A DNA stretch of 64,000 nucleotides from Stenotrophomonas maltophilia (GCF_002799155.1 NZ_NERD01000002.1:2294001-2358000), one strand, 5' to 3'. Positions 19,001 through 29,920 are shown, counted from the first letter of the stretch. Notes: a model not told the origin generated them from the sequence alone. Numbers and translations: made by a program.

Positions 19001-19187
19001 CTCCCGCCACGCCATCGGTACCGGCGTGATCGGCGGCATGCTGTTCGCCACCCTGCTGGGCCTGCTGATGATCCCGGTGTTCTTCGTGGTCGTGCGCCGC
19101 ATGCTGGGTGACAAGCTGGATGAGCCGTCCAAGGAGTTCATGGAGCGCCAGCGCGATGCGGAATCCGCCCACCGCCCGGATCGTTGA
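16014..19187 (+). CDS. RND multidrug efflux pump, inner membrane (HAE1 family)
   Basis: A 1057-residue AcrB/MexB-type proton-drug antiporter. The proton-relay aspartates are in LAIGIVVDDAIVVIENVER (TM4) and the relay lysine is in GLAAKNAILIVEFA (TM10). N-terminal PKFFIEHPVFAWVVAILI and the two large periplasmic loops are as expected, and the length is normal for HAE1. No outer-membrane channel gene follows; a strong terminator comes 24 bases after the stop, so the pump must borrow a TolC-like channel encoded elsewhere. It may correspond to SmeH of S. maltophilia (hedged, see adaptor). Confidence 0.95.
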   Translation: MPKFFIEHPVFAWVVAILISLSGVIAILNLGVESYPNIAPPQVTVSATYPGASADTTEKSVTQVIEQQLTGIDHLLYFSSSSASNGRAQITLTFETGTDPDIAQVQVQNKVSLATPRLPSEVTQQGVVVAKANAGFLMVIALQSDTPAINRDALNDIVGSRVLDQVSRIPGVGSTQQFGSEYAMNIWLNPEKMQGYGLSASQVLAAVRAQNVQFAAGALGSDPSPEGQHFTATVSAEGRFSSPQEFENIILRANADGSRVLLKDIARVAFGANNYGFDTQYNGKPTGAFAIQLLPGANALNVADAVRAKMDELQPSFPAGVTWFSPYDSTTFVKISIQEVVKTLFEAVLLVFLVMLIFLQNFRATLIPTLVIPVALLGTFLGMWMIGFTINQLTLFAMVLAIGIVVDDAIVVIENVERIMTEEGLAPKPATQKAMTQITGAVVAITVVLAAVFIPSALQGGAAGEIYKQFALTIAISMAFSAFLALGFTPALCATFLKPTHNDNPNIVYRTFNKYYDKISHTYVGHITSAVRHAPRWMILFVVLTALCGFLFTRMPGSFLPEEDQGYALAIVQLPPGSTKGQTNEVFAQMRGILEKQDGYEGMLQVAGFSFVGSGENVGMGFIRLKPWEERKFTAPEFIQNMNGAFYGIKEAQIFVVNLPTVQGLGQFGGFDMWLQDRSGAGYEQLTQARNILLGNAAQKPEALVGVRPNGLENAPQLQLHVDRVQAQSMGMSVSDVYSTIQLMLAPVYVNDFFYEGRIKRVTMQADGPYRTGQESLKSFYSPSSLTTNADGTNAMIPLNTVVKSEWVSAPPSLSRYNGYSAINIVGSQAPGTSSGEAMQTMESIVNDDLPAGFGYDWSGMSYQEILAGNAATLLLVLSIVVVFLCLAALYESWSIPVAVLLVVPLGVLGALGLSMLRGLPNDLFFKIGLITVIGLAAKNAILIVEFAVEQRAAGKNLRDATIEAARLRFRPILMTSFAFIMGVIPMAISTGAGANSRHAIGTGVIGGMLFATLLGLLMIPVFFVVVRRMLGDKLDEPSKEFMERQRDAESAHRPDR

Positions 19188-19210
19188 TCCGGTGGTAAGC
19201 TGAAACGAGA

Positions 19211-19240
19211 AAGGCCCCGGAGCGATCCGGGGCCTTTTTT
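19211..19240 (+). terminator. Rho-independent terminator of the RND operon
   Basis: Stem AGGCCCCGGA against TCCGGGGCCT with a GCGA loop, followed by a run of six T. It stands 24 bases after the pump stop codon. Confidence 0.92.
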
Positions 19241-19252
19241 CTTTGCCATCTG

Positions 19253-19310
19253 GTAGATGCCAACCTTGGTTGGCGCTCTTCGATTCGTGCCAACCAAGGT
19301 TGGCACCTAC
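19253..19310. repeat. SMAG/REP dimer, inverted
   Basis: A canonical pair: GTAGATGCCAACC/GGTTGGCGC (19253-19275) and GTGCCAACC/GGTTGGCACCTAC (19287-19310). The GTAG heads are at both outer edges, pointing inward. It lies between the RND terminator and the convergent small membrane protein gene. Confidence 0.85.
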
Positions 19311-19330
19311 AGGGCTGTAGGCGCTACGTC

Positions 19331-19618
19331 TCAGCGCAGCAGCGCAACTACTGCGCACACCGCCACGATCACCAGTGCAGCCCATTGCATCGGCACAAAG
19401 AAGAAATGATGGGGTGCGACCTCGCCCTTCTGCCGGGGCGCACGATTGAGCAACAGACCCAGCAGTACGTTCACCGCTGCGCCGATGCCTGCACCCAACA
19501 GAACCTGCGCCAGCGGCGTGTTGCCCTTGGAGCCTTCATGCGGGAAGAAGTACGCCAGCAGCAGGATGGCTGCAATCGGCGTCACCAGCGTCATGAATCC
19601 CCAACCACGATAGATCAT
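19331..19618 (-). CDS. Small membrane protein, function unknown
   Basis: A 95-residue protein with three hydrophobic stretches (about residues 8-24, 37-61 and 78-94), so probably three transmembrane helices. I do not recognise a named family. The chosen start is ATG 19618 (MIYRGWGFM); another in-frame ATG at 19648 would add ten residues. Neither start has a clear Shine-Dalgarno, so the start is uncertain. It is monocistronic between two repeats. Confidence 0.6.
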   Translation of the reverse strand: MIYRGWGFMTLVTPIAAILLLAYFFPHEGSKGNTPLAQVLLGAGIGAAVNVLLGLLLNRAPRQKGEVAPHHFFFVPMQWAALVIVAVCAVVALLR

Positions 19619-19685
19619 ATTTGCAGACCGCGTAAAAACGGCCTGCATTGGAACAGATCGGGTATCGCTCGGCCAAGTGGACCGT

Positions 19686-19740
19686 GTATCCACGCATGCC
19701 GTGGATCTACTGGCCGCGCCGCCGTTGCAGCGGCGCGGCC
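19686..19740 (-). repeat. SMAG element plus GC hairpin at the 3' end of the acyl-CoA dehydrogenase gene
   Basis: On the minus strand, GTAGATCCACG and CGTGGATAC (19686-19710) form a GTAG-headed palindrome. Next to it, GGCCGCGCCGC (19712-19722) pairs perfectly with GCGGCGCGGCC (19730-19740). The second stem begins seven bases past the dehydrogenase stop and may act as its transcript-end hairpin, although no T-run follows. Confidence 0.7.
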
Positions 19741-19747
19741 ATGCAAC

Positions 19748-20896
19748 TCAGCGCAGCCCGGTCTCGTTGCGGGCGATCACCAGGCGCTGGATTTCCGAGG
19801 TGCCTTCGTAGATCTCGGTGATCTTGGCATCACGGAAATAGCGCTCCAGCGGCATTTCCTTGGAATAGCCCATGCCACCGTGGATCTGCACGGCCTGGTG
19901 GGTGATCCACATCGCTGCTTCCGAAGCGGTCAGCTTGGCAATGGCCGCTTCATTGCTGAAGCGCTTGCCCTGGCCCTTCACCCACGCCGCGCGCAGGGTC
20001 AGCAGCAGCGCCGCATCCAGCTTGCACTTCATGTCGGCAATCTTGGCCTGGGTCATCTGGAAGGTGCCGATGGCCGCGCCGAACGCCTTGCGTTCCTTCA
20101 CGTACGCCAGGGTCGCTTCATAGGCGGCACGGGCGATGCCGATGGCCTGCGAGGCGATGCCGATGCGGCCGGCATCGAGAACGCTCATGGCAATCTTGAA
20201 GCCCTCGCCTTCCTGGCCCAGCACGTCTTCGGCCTGCGCCACGTAATCGTTGAACTCGATCTCGCAGGTGGCCGAAGCGCGGATGCCGAGCTTGGGCTCG
20301 GTCTTGCCACGGCCGAAGCCGGCCTTGTCGGTATCGATCAGGAAGGAGGTGATGCCGCGCGCGCCCTTGTCCGGCTCGCTCATCGCGAACAGCACGATGT
20401 ACTTGGCCACCGGGCCGGAGGTGATCCAGCTCTTCTTGCCGTTGATGACGAAGGTGCCATCGGCCTGCTTCACCGCACGGCAGCGCATGGCGGTGGCGTC
20501 CGAACCGGACTGCGGCTCGGTCAGCGCGAACGCGCCGATGGCCTCGCCTTCGGCGATGGCACGCACGTAGGTCTGCTTCTGCTGCTCGCTGCCATGGGTG
20601 AGGATGCCGTTGCAGAACAGCGAGTTGTTGACCGACATGATGGTCGAGTGGGCTGCGTCGGCGGCGGCGACCTCCACCATCGCCAGCACGTACGCCACCG
20701 GGTCCATGCCTGCACCGCCGTATTCGGTCGGCACTTCGATGCCCATCAGGCCGTTCTCGCCCAGCAGGCGGATGTTGTCCAGCGGGAACTCGCCCGTGCG
20801 GTCATGGTGCTCCGCGCTGGGGGCGATCTTTTCCTGCGCGATGCGCCGCGCCACGTCCTGCAGCATCAACTGCTCTTCGGTAAAGCTGAAATCCAC
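19748..20896 (-). CDS. acyl-CoA dehydrogenase
   Basis: A 382-residue FAD enzyme oxidising acyl-CoA at the alpha-beta bond. It shows ALTEPQSGSDATAMR (flavin/substrate motif), WITSGPVAKYIVLFAM, and the C-terminal RDAKITEIYEGTSEIQRLVIARN, where the Glu of YEGTSE is the catalytic base as in short-chain and butyryl-CoA dehydrogenases. The start is GTG 20896 (MDFSFTEEQLML), placed six bases after a GGGAGG ribosome site; the upstream in-frame ATG at 20932 has no such site. Substrate chain length is not decided. It is divergent from the ArsR-type regulator, 153 bases away. Confidence 0.93.
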   Translation of the reverse strand: MDFSFTEEQLMLQDVARRIAQEKIAPSAEHHDRTGEFPLDNIRLLGENGLMGIEVPTEYGGAGMDPVAYVLAMVEVAAADAAHSTIMSVNNSLFCNGILTHGSEQQKQTYVRAIAEGEAIGAFALTEPQSGSDATAMRCRAVKQADGTFVINGKKSWITSGPVAKYIVLFAMSEPDKGARGITSFLIDTDKAGFGRGKTEPKLGIRASATCEIEFNDYVAQAEDVLGQEGEGFKIAMSVLDAGRIGIASQAIGIARAAYEATLAYVKERKAFGAAIGTFQMTQAKIADMKCKLDAALLLTLRAAWVKGQGKRFSNEAAIAKLTASEAAMWITHQAVQIHGGMGYSKEMPLERYFRDAKITEIYEGTSEIQRLVIARNETGLR

Positions 20897-21019
20897 AACA
20901 CCCTCCCGGGTACATGAAGTTATGGGCTGCATACGGCGCGCCCAGGTGCCCCGATTGTACCGGGGCCCGGCTGTTTCCGTACGCTGGCGACTTGACCGCG
21001 GTAGGCCTTCTCGGCGAAT

Positions 21020-21047
21020 ATATCTCTATATCGCGATAGGTAGATAT
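21020..21047. promoter_or_regulatory. Imperfect palindrome, candidate SahR-type operator
   Basis: Outer arms ATATCT (21020-21025) and AGATAT (21042-21047) flank a TCGCGA core (21031-21036) with TA steps beside it. The centre lies about 16 bases before the ATG of the ArsR-methyltransferase gene. AT-rich palindromes of this type are the expected targets of ArsR-family regulators; the neighbouring metH suggests methionine-cycle control. The match to a published SahR motif was not tested. Confidence 0.5.
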
Positions 21048-21049
21048 TT

Positions 21050-21979
21050 ATGGATCTGGAAGACTGGTCGACCCGCCTGAAGGTGTTCGCCGATGCCACC
21101 CGCGTGCGCCTGCTGGCGCTGCTGGAGCAGGAAGAGCTGACCGTGGCCGAACTGTCGGCGATCACCCGGCTGGCGCAGCCGCGCGTGTCCACCCACCTGG
21201 CGCGCCTGAAGGAAGCCGGCCTGGTCCGCGACCGCCGCGCCGGCGTGTCGGCCTACTACCGCTTCGACGAGGCCCAGCTGGACCCGGCGCAGCGTGCATT
21301 GTGGCATGCCTTGAGCAACGGAAGCGACGACCCGTTGCTGCGACAGGATGCCGAGCGGGTGGCTGCAGTGCTGGCCCACCGCGCCTCGGACCAGAACTGG
21401 GCCGACAGCGTGGCCGGCGACATGGAGCGCCACTACTCTCCGGGCCGTACCTGGGAGGCGCTGGCGCGCACCGCCCTGCCGTTGCTGGAAACCGGCGACG
21501 TGCTCGATATCGCCTCCGGTGACGGCGTGCTGGCCGAACTGGTCGCGCCCCACGCCAAGCGCTACATCTGCATCGATACCAGCGCGCGCGTGGTCGCCGC
21601 TGCCAGCGAGCGCCTGCGCCGGCTGCCCAATGTGGAAGTCCGCGAGGGTGACATGCATGCCCTGCCGTTCAAGGACGGCAGCTTCGACCTGGTGGTGCTG
21701 ATGCACGCGCTGACCTACGCCAGCAAACCAGCGCAGGCGGTGACCGAAGCCGCGCGCGTGCTGCGCCCGGGCGGCCGCCTGCTGCTGTGCAGCCTGGCCC
21801 GCCACGAGCACAAGGCGGCGGTGGAGGCTTACGGCCACGTCAACCTCGGCTTCAGCGACAAGGAACTGCGCAAGTTCGTCGACAAGGCCGGCCTGCAGGT
21901 ATCCAGCCTGGAGACGGTCACCCGCGAGAAGCGTCCGCCGCACTTCGAAGTGATTTCGCTGATCGCCAACAAGCCCTGA
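21050..21979 (+). CDS. ArsR-family regulator fused to a SAM-dependent methyltransferase domain
   Basis: A 309-residue two-domain protein. Residues 1-90 form a winged helix of the ArsR type ([42 protein letters not shown]) with no CxC metal site visible. Residues about 130-309 form a class I methyltransferase with the SAM motif [21 protein letters not shown] and a DLVVLMHAL motif. ArsR-methyltransferase fusions next to metH have been described as SAH-responsive regulators (SahR type); the methyltransferase fold may sense SAM/SAH rather than catalyse. It lies 13 bases before metH part 1, so the three genes are likely one operon. Only a weak AGG precedes ATG 21050. Confidence 0.85.
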   Translation: MDLEDWSTRLKVFADATRVRLLALLEQEELTVAELSAITRLAQPRVSTHLARLKEAGLVRDRRAGVSAYYRFDEAQLDPAQRALWHALSNGSDDPLLRQDAERVAAVLAHRASDQNWADSVAGDMERHYSPGRTWEALARTALPLLETGDVLDIASGDGVLAELVAPHAKRYICIDTSARVVAAASERLRRLPNVEVREGDMHALPFKDGSFDLVVLMHALTYASKPAQAVTEAARVLRPGGRLLLCSLARHEHKAAVEAYGHVNLGFSDKELRKFVDKAGLQVSSLETVTREKRPPHFEVISLIANKP

Positions 21980-21992
21980 GCCCGAGACCGCC

Positions 21993-23084
21993 ATGCCCGC
22001 CCTGCCCTGGTTGCATCCTGATCGTGCCAACGCCCTGCTCGATGCCCTGCGCGAGCGGATCCTGATCATCGACGGTGCGATGGGTACCATGATCCAGCGC
22101 CATGGTCTGCAGGAAGACGATTATCGCGGCGAGCGTTTTGCCGGTGGCTACGATCATGTGCATGGCCCCGCATGCGACCACGCCGTGCCGGAAAGCCATG
22201 ACCTGAAGGGAAACAACGATCTGCTGCTGCTGACCCGGCCGCAGGTCATCGCCGACATCCACACTGCCTATCTGGACGCCGGCGCGGACCTGGTCGAGAC
22301 CAACACCTTCAACGCCACCTCGGTCAGCCAGGCCGACTACCACCTCGAGCACCTGGTGTACGAGTTGAACAAGGCCGGTGCTGCGGTCGCCCGCACCTGC
22401 TGCGACGCCGTGGCTGCAACCACGCCGGGCAAGCCGCGCTTCGTCATCGGGGTGATCGGCCCGACCAGCCGCACCGCCTCGATCAGCCCCGACGTCAATG
22501 ATCCCGGCTTCCGCAACACCAGCTTCGACGAGCTTCGCGACACCTATCGCGAAGCCATCGAGGGCCTGATCGACGGTGGCGCCGACACCCTCATGGTCGA
22601 AACCATCTTCGACACGCTCAATGCCAAGGCGGCGCTGTATGCGCTGGAGGAAGCCTTCGACGCGCGTGGCGCACGCCTGCCGGTGATGATCTCCGGCACC
22701 ATCACCGATGCCTCCGGACGCACGCTGTCCGGGCAGACCGCCGAGGCCTTCCATGCGTCACTGGCGCATGCGCGTCCGTTATCGATCGGCCTGAACTGCG
22801 CGTTGGGCGCCGATGCGATGCGCCCGCACGTGGAAACCCTCTCGCAGGTCGCCGACTGTTACGTCAGCGCACATCCCAACGCAGGCCTGCCCAATGCCTT
22901 CGGCGAGTACGACGAGACGCCCGAGGACATGGCCAGCACCCTGCGTGGTTTCGCCGAGGATGGCCTGTTGAACCTGGTCGGTGGCTGCTGCGGTTCCACC
23001 CCCGATCACATCCGTGCGATCGCCCAGGCCGTGGCCGGGCTCCCGCCGCGCGCCCTGCCCGGTGTCCAGGAGCAGGCCGCATGA
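21993..23084 (+). CDS. metH: methionine synthase, homocysteine-binding subunit (N-terminal half)
   Basis: A 363-residue protein equal to the first domain of cobalamin-dependent methionine synthase. It has the barrel start [33 protein letters not shown], and the zinc ligands: one Cys in GLNCALGA and the Cys pair in [11 protein letters not shown]. It binds and activates homocysteine. In E. coli this is part of one chain; here a TGA at 23082-23084 ends it, and the remaining domains follow as a separate gene. This split form occurs in Xanthomonadaceae, so it is unlikely to be a frameshift error. Confidence 0.94.
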   Translation: MPALPWLHPDRANALLDALRERILIIDGAMGTMIQRHGLQEDDYRGERFAGGYDHVHGPACDHAVPESHDLKGNNDLLLLTRPQVIADIHTAYLDAGADLVETNTFNATSVSQADYHLEHLVYELNKAGAAVARTCCDAVAATTPGKPRFVIGVIGPTSRTASISPDVNDPGFRNTSFDELRDTYREAIEGLIDGGADTLMVETIFDTLNAKAALYALEEAFDARGARLPVMISGTITDASGRTLSGQTAEAFHASLAHARPLSIGLNCALGADAMRPHVETLSQVADCYVSAHPNAGLPNAFGEYDETPEDMASTLRGFAEDGLLNLVGGCCGSTPDHIRAIAQAVAGLPPRALPGVQEQAA

Positions 23085-23128
23085 ACATCGCCGCCACCGT
23101 CCCGCACTTTCCGCCCTATTGCCGCTGA
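23081..23128 (+). other. Mini-ORF (15 codons) linking the two metH halves
   Basis: ATG 23081 overlaps the TGA of metH part 1 as ATGA and runs 15 codons to TGA 23126-23128, 13 bases before the start of metH part 2. Part 2 lacks a Shine-Dalgarno, so ribosomes stepping through this mini-ORF could re-initiate there. It may equally be chance. Confidence 0.3.
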
Positions 23129-23141
23129 GCCGCCGCCTGCC

Positions 23142-25826
<2,685 letters not shown>

Positions 25827-25828
25827 CA

Positions 25829-25896
25829 CAAAAAGGGGACGGAGGGGATTAAGTCGCTTATGCACAAACGACTAAATCCCCTCCGTCCCCTTTTTG
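25829..25896. repeat. 68-bp inverted repeat, MITE/RAYT-type palindrome
   Basis: Two 28-base arms with a single mismatch and a 12-base loop. The arms start CAAAAAGGGGACGGAGGGG (25829-25856) and end in its reverse complement at 25896. It follows the metH stop by two bases and ends 15 bases before the MFS start. The right arm ends in T5, so it can also act as a terminator for metH. Sequences starting AAAAAGGGGAC are scattered in many proteobacterial genomes and have been tied to REP-associated tyrosine transposases; no transposase is encoded here. Confidence 0.8.
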
Positions 25897-25911
25897 CCTC
25901 ATCATTCCGCG

Positions 25912-27096
25912 ATGACCGTTCCCGTTGCCCGCCTCTCCAGCTTCTACCTGTTCTACTACGCGGCGCTGGGCGCGTTCACCCCGTACTGGAGCCTGTTCCT
26001 GACCGCGCGCGGCATGAGCGTGACCGCCATCAGCGTGATGATGGGCCTGTGGTATGCCACCCGCGTGATCGCGCCCAGCACCTGGACCTCGCTGGCGGCC
26101 GCATCACCGCGACCGATCCGCCTGCTGCGCATCGGCTGCGTGCTGACCCTGCTCAGCTTCGCGGTATTCCTGCTGCCGCTGCCGCAGCCGTGGATGTACC
26201 CGGCCATGGTGGTGTTCTGCTTCTTCTACAACGCGGTGATGCCGCAGTTCGAGTCGATCACCCTCACCCACCTGGGCAACGACAGCCATCGCTACGGGTT
26301 GATCCGGGTCTGGGGTTCGCTCGGCTTCATCGCCGTCGTGACCCTGTTCGGCTGGCTGATCGAAGGGGACGGCACGGCCAGCCGCGCCGGGCTGCTGCCG
26401 TGGATGATGCTGCCACTGTTCGCGCTGCTGGTCGCCTCGGCCTTCGGCAACCACTACGCACGCGGCATCGGCAAGACCGACGGCGACGCCAGCGGCTTCT
26501 GGCAGATCGTGCGCCGCCCGCCGGTGCTGGCATTCTTCCTGGCCGCCTTCATGGAGCAACTGTCTTTCGGCCCGTACTACACGTTCTTTTCGGTCTACAT
26601 GGACCATCACGGCTACCGCACCTCCACCCTGGGCCTGTTGTGGACCATCGGTGTGGTCTTCGAAGTGGGTGTGTTCTTCACCATCGGCCGCTTCTTCCGC
26701 CGCTATGACGCCAGCTGGATGCTGCTGATCGCGCTGGTCAGTTCCTGCCTGCGCTGGGCCGTGACCGCATTGTTCCCGGAAAACATGCCGGTGATGCTGC
26801 TGGCGCAGAGCGCGCACGCGCTGGGCTTTGCGGCGTTCTTCGCTGCGGCGATGCAGATGCTGGCGACCTACTTCCCCGGTCGCCTCAATGGGCATGGCCA
26901 GGGGCTGCTGTACGGATTCTCGTCCGGTGCCGGCGGTGTGCTCGGCGCACTCATTGCCGGCCAACTGTGGAAGATCGACGACGGTCGCACCGCATTCCTG
27001 GCCGGCAGCGGCTTCGCCCTGATCGGCGCCCTGCTGTGCTTCTTCGCGCTGAGCCTGCCGCTGATCCGTGCGCGACGGAACAACCGCGCGCACTGA
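25912..27096 (+). CDS. MFS transporter (MFS_1-like, HcaT-type)
   Basis: A 394-residue integral membrane carrier with about twelve hydrophobic segments, opening ARLSSFYLFYYAALGAFTPYWSLFLTARGMS. That opening and the interior RYGLIRVWGSLGFIAVV are typical of the PF12832/HcaT (3-phenylpropionate permease-like) branch. The actual substrate is unknown. The start is ATG 25912; the six codons upstream belong to the inverted repeat. It is monocistronic and convergent with the acyltransferase gene, 12 bases apart. Confidence 0.85.
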   Translation: MTVPVARLSSFYLFYYAALGAFTPYWSLFLTARGMSVTAISVMMGLWYATRVIAPSTWTSLAAASPRPIRLLRIGCVLTLLSFAVFLLPLPQPWMYPAMVVFCFFYNAVMPQFESITLTHLGNDSHRYGLIRVWGSLGFIAVVTLFGWLIEGDGTASRAGLLPWMMLPLFALLVASAFGNHYARGIGKTDGDASGFWQIVRRPPVLAFFLAAFMEQLSFGPYYTFFSVYMDHHGYRTSTLGLLWTIGVVFEVGVFFTIGRFFRRYDASWMLLIALVSSCLRWAVTALFPENMPVMLLAQSAHALGFAAFFAAAMQMLATYFPGRLNGHGQGLLYGFSSGAGGVLGALIAGQLWKIDDGRTAFLAGSGFALIGALLCFFALSLPLIRARRNNRAH

Positions 27097-27108
27097 CCCG
27101 ATTCCGGT

Positions 27109-29181
27109 TCAGCGCTGCAGCACCACCTGCAGCAGCGACGGCAGCAGCACGCGATTGCCATGCGCGCTGAGATGATCGCCATCGAAGAACAGCGGGCGGC
27201 CATCGCGTTGCGCGGGACACAGCGCGTCGTCGCACAGCACCGGCATCGGGTCCCACAGCACGCCGCCCGGCAGGCCATCGACCAGCTGCTGCAGGCTGCC
27301 CAGCATCGGCGCCCGCAGCGTTTCCATCGCCTCGCGCGTGCTGTCCAGGCCGTTGCGGCAGACCTCGTTGCGGGCGTTGAAGCGGTCCGAGCAGCGATAG
27401 GGAGGCGCCGGCAGCACCGGCTTGGGAGCCTCCAGCACGATGCGCACACCACGCTCGGCCAGTGGCCTCCACTGCGTGATCGCCTCGGCCACTTCGGCCG
27501 CACGCCCTGCCGCCGCTTCCACAGTCAGTTCGCCCGCCAGCTGCGCCTGTGCATCGAACAGCACGAACTGATCGGACAGGCGCGGCACGCGCAGCGACAC
27601 CAGCACCACCGCGTCTCCCGGCTGCGCACGCCGCTCGATGTCCGCGAACACTGCTGCGTCGAAATCAGCGCACCCGGCACCGGCGCCGCGCCACTTCTGC
27701 AGGCTCACCTGCGGGCATCCGCCACGGCCATAGAGGGACACCTCCGAGCCGGTTTCCAGCGCCAGCCGTTGCAGCAGTTCGATAGAGGCCATCGCATGCG
27801 AATCACCGGCAACGAACACCCGCTTCGGTGTACCGGCCGGCAGCGGGCGGTCGCAGTTTCCACGGGCGAAGGTCCGCGCACTACCGCCTTCGAAACGATG
27901 CTTCGCGGCCACCAATGTGCAATCGGGATAGTCACCTGCCACGCTCTTGCCATTGGGGTACCAATCGGCCGGATGCCGGCTGACCGTACTCAGCGACAGC
28001 CGCGGCGCCTGCTGATAGAGCAATGTCTGGATGCCGGCCGCACACAGCAGCACGACCGCGCCAGCCAACACCCAGCGCCCAGGGCGCAAGCGCTGCGCCA
28101 ATGGCCCGCGGAACGGTTGTTCCACCCAGCGCCATGACAACCAGGACAACAGCAGTACCAGCGCGACCGCAGCGATCATCTGCAACGGTGTCTGCAGGCC
28201 CACGGTCCAGCGCATCAGCACGAACACCGGCCAGTGCCACAGATACAACGAGTACGACAGCAGGCCGATGCGGCGCATCGGAGCGCTGGCCAGCAGGCGC
28301 GCCACCCACGCCTGCGGATGATGATGCAGCGCCCACAGCAGGCCCGCGGTGGCGAAGGCCGGCAGCAGGCCGTCAGGCCACGGTGAACGTCCTGCGCGCG
28401 CAGACCACAGCGCCCACCCCAGCAGGGCCAGCGCCCCCATGGCCAGCAGGGAGAACACCGGCGCAGCGCGCTTCAGTGCCTGGCCGGTTGCCGGGTCCAG
28501 CGACTCGCGCACGTGCAGCAGCTGGAACAGCAGCACGCCCACTCCCAATTGCCAGAGACGGGTGCTGGTGGCGTAGAACGCCCACGACGGCGGCACCTCG
28601 CGCAGGCCCAGCACAGCAGCGTGCAGCAGCGACGCCATGCTGACCACGGCGAACAGGCCCAGGCTGATCCAGCGCCCGCGTGCGCCGCGTGCCCAGGCCA
28701 GGAACAGCAGCGGGAACAACAGGTAGAACTGCTCTTCCACACCCAGCGACCAGGTATGGGTGTAGGGATTGAATTCGGCTTTGGGCGCGAAGTAATCGTT
28801 GCCGATCGCCGCCAGCACCCAGTTGCTGAAGCCGAACAACGCCATCAGCCCGGTCCTGTCACTGGCTTCGCTGAGCCAGGACTCGGGAATGAACAGCACG
28901 CTCGCCACGGCCGTCAGCAACAGGCAGGCCAGCAGTGCCGGCGCGATGCGGCGGATCCGGCGCGCATAGAAGCGGAGCATCGACTGCCCCAGCGACAACG
29001 GCGGCAGCCGGTGTACCGACGCGCTGACCACGAAACCGGAGATGACGAAGAACACATCCACGCCGGTGAACCCGCCCGGCAACCAGGCCGGGTCCAGGTG
29101 GAACACGATGACGGCCAGCACGGCGATCGCGCGCAGGCCATCAATGTGCGGCACGTAGCCGCGGCTTGGATCAGCGGTCAT
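27109..29181 (-). CDS. Acyltransferase 3/SGNH family protein (OafA-type)
   Basis: A 690-residue O-acyltransferase with two parts. Residues 1-375 form the acyltransferase-3 membrane domain: YVPHIDGLRAIAVLAVIVFH at the start with its catalytic-type His, then VDVFFVISGF, then FNPYTHTWSLGVEEQFYLLFP. Residues 440-690 form a periplasmic SGNH esterase-like domain with FVAGDSHAMAS (nucleophile Ser) and the C-terminal DGDHLSAHG block. Such proteins acetylate O-antigen, peptidoglycan or secreted glycans. ATG 29181 follows a GGGGGAAGGG ribosome site; the GTG four codons upstream is an alternative. Its target is not evident. Confidence 0.88.
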   Translation of the reverse strand: MTADPSRGYVPHIDGLRAIAVLAVIVFHLDPAWLPGGFTGVDVFFVISGFVVSASVHRLPPLSLGQSMLRFYARRIRRIAPALLACLLLTAVASVLFIPESWLSEASDRTGLMALFGFSNWVLAAIGNDYFAPKAEFNPYTHTWSLGVEEQFYLLFPLLFLAWARGARGRWISLGLFAVVSMASLLHAAVLGLREVPPSWAFYATSTRLWQLGVGVLLFQLLHVRESLDPATGQALKRAAPVFSLLAMGALALLGWALWSARAGRSPWPDGLLPAFATAGLLWALHHHPQAWVARLLASAPMRRIGLLSYSLYLWHWPVFVLMRWTVGLQTPLQMIAAVALVLLLSWLSWRWVEQPFRGPLAQRLRPGRWVLAGAVVLLCAAGIQTLLYQQAPRLSLSTVSRHPADWYPNGKSVAGDYPDCTLVAAKHRFEGGSARTFARGNCDRPLPAGTPKRVFVAGDSHAMASIELLQRLALETGSEVSLYGRGGCPQVSLQKWRGAGAGCADFDAAVFADIERRAQPGDAVVLVSLRVPRLSDQFVLFDAQAQLAGELTVEAAAGRAAEVAEAITQWRPLAERGVRIVLEAPKPVLPAPPYRCSDRFNARNEVCRNGLDSTREAMETLRAPMLGSLQQLVDGLPGGVLWDPMPVLCDDALCPAQRDGRPLFFDGDHLSAHGNRVLLPSLLQVVLQR

Positions 29182-29229
29182 CCCTTCCCCCACGGCCGCA
29201 ACGGCAGTGCGCCCGCGGCGGTCACGCGC

Positions 29230-29910
29230 TTACCAGACCAGGTCGTCCGGCACCTGGTATTGCGGGTCCGCGTACGGATCTTCCTCGGCCGGCGCATTCG
29301 GATCGACCTTCAGCGCCACCGACGCGGCGAACACCGCCTCGGCCTGCGCCAGCACCTCGGCGGTCACCAGCAGGTAGCGGCCATTGAGCTGGACCACACC
29401 CAGCTCACCGGCGTTGAGCGCGGTCAACTGTTCAGCGGTCACATAGATGCGCTTGATCTTGCCGCCGTACGGGAAGTGACGGGCAATGTCCGCCGCTTCG
29501 GCATTCAGGCCCTTGTCCTTCAGCAGTTCTTCCAGCTTGGCCTTGGCCTCGCGGCGCACGCGCGCTTCTTCCTGCTTCAGGCGCTCGGTCTCGATGCGCT
29601 CTTCCTTTTCCTTCTGAGCCCGGATGGCGTAGGCCTTGGCCAGGTCCATCTCTTCGGCGCTGCGCGGCTTGCGCGGGCCCTGCTGGCCCGGACCCCGCGA
29701 CTGGCCAGGCTTGCCCGGGCCACCGTGGCCATGCCCACGGCGCTCGCCGGGCTTGTGCTCGCCCTTGCCAGCGCCCTGCGGCTTTCCATTGCCGTTGCCA
29801 CCCTTGCCCTGCGGGCGGCCGTCACGGCGGGGGGCGTCATTCTTGCGCTCGGGCTTGGGCGCAGGCTTGAAGCCCAGGCCCAGCAGCTGGTCGCGGAGGG
29901 TATCGCTCAT
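29230..29910 (-). CDS. DUF2058 family protein (YaiL-like)
   Basis: A 226-residue protein starting MSDTLRDQLLGLGFKPAPKPER, the signature of DUF2058. Residues 20-85 are a very basic, Gly/Lys/Pro/Gln-rich disordered linker. Next come a charged helical stretch (EEMDLAKAYAIRAQKEKEERIETERLKQEEARVRREAKAKLEE) likely to form a coiled coil, and a compact C-terminal domain ending PQYQVPDDLVW. Function unknown; a nucleic-acid association has been proposed for the family. It lies ten bases after slyX and 48 bases before the acyltransferase gene on the same strand. Confidence 0.85.
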   Translation of the reverse strand: MSDTLRDQLLGLGFKPAPKPERKNDAPRRDGRPQGKGGNGNGKPQGAGKGEHKPGERRGHGHGGPGKPGQSRGPGQQGPRKPRSAEEMDLAKAYAIRAQKEKEERIETERLKQEEARVRREAKAKLEELLKDKGLNAEAADIARHFPYGGKIKRIYVTAEQLTALNAGELGVVQLNGRYLLVTAEVLAQAEAVFAASVALKVDPNAPAEEDPYADPQYQVPDDLVW

Positions 29911-29920
29911 AGAGTTCAGA

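Noticed and set aside
14574-19385. 1603-codon open frame on the minus strand opposite the RND operon
   Set aside because: An antisense shadow of the pump and adaptor genes; composition is low-complexity and no motif is recognisable.
21900-22000. Cobalamin riboswitch before metH
   Set aside because: Only 13 bases separate the regulator gene from metH and no B12-box-like sequence or structured leader is visible.
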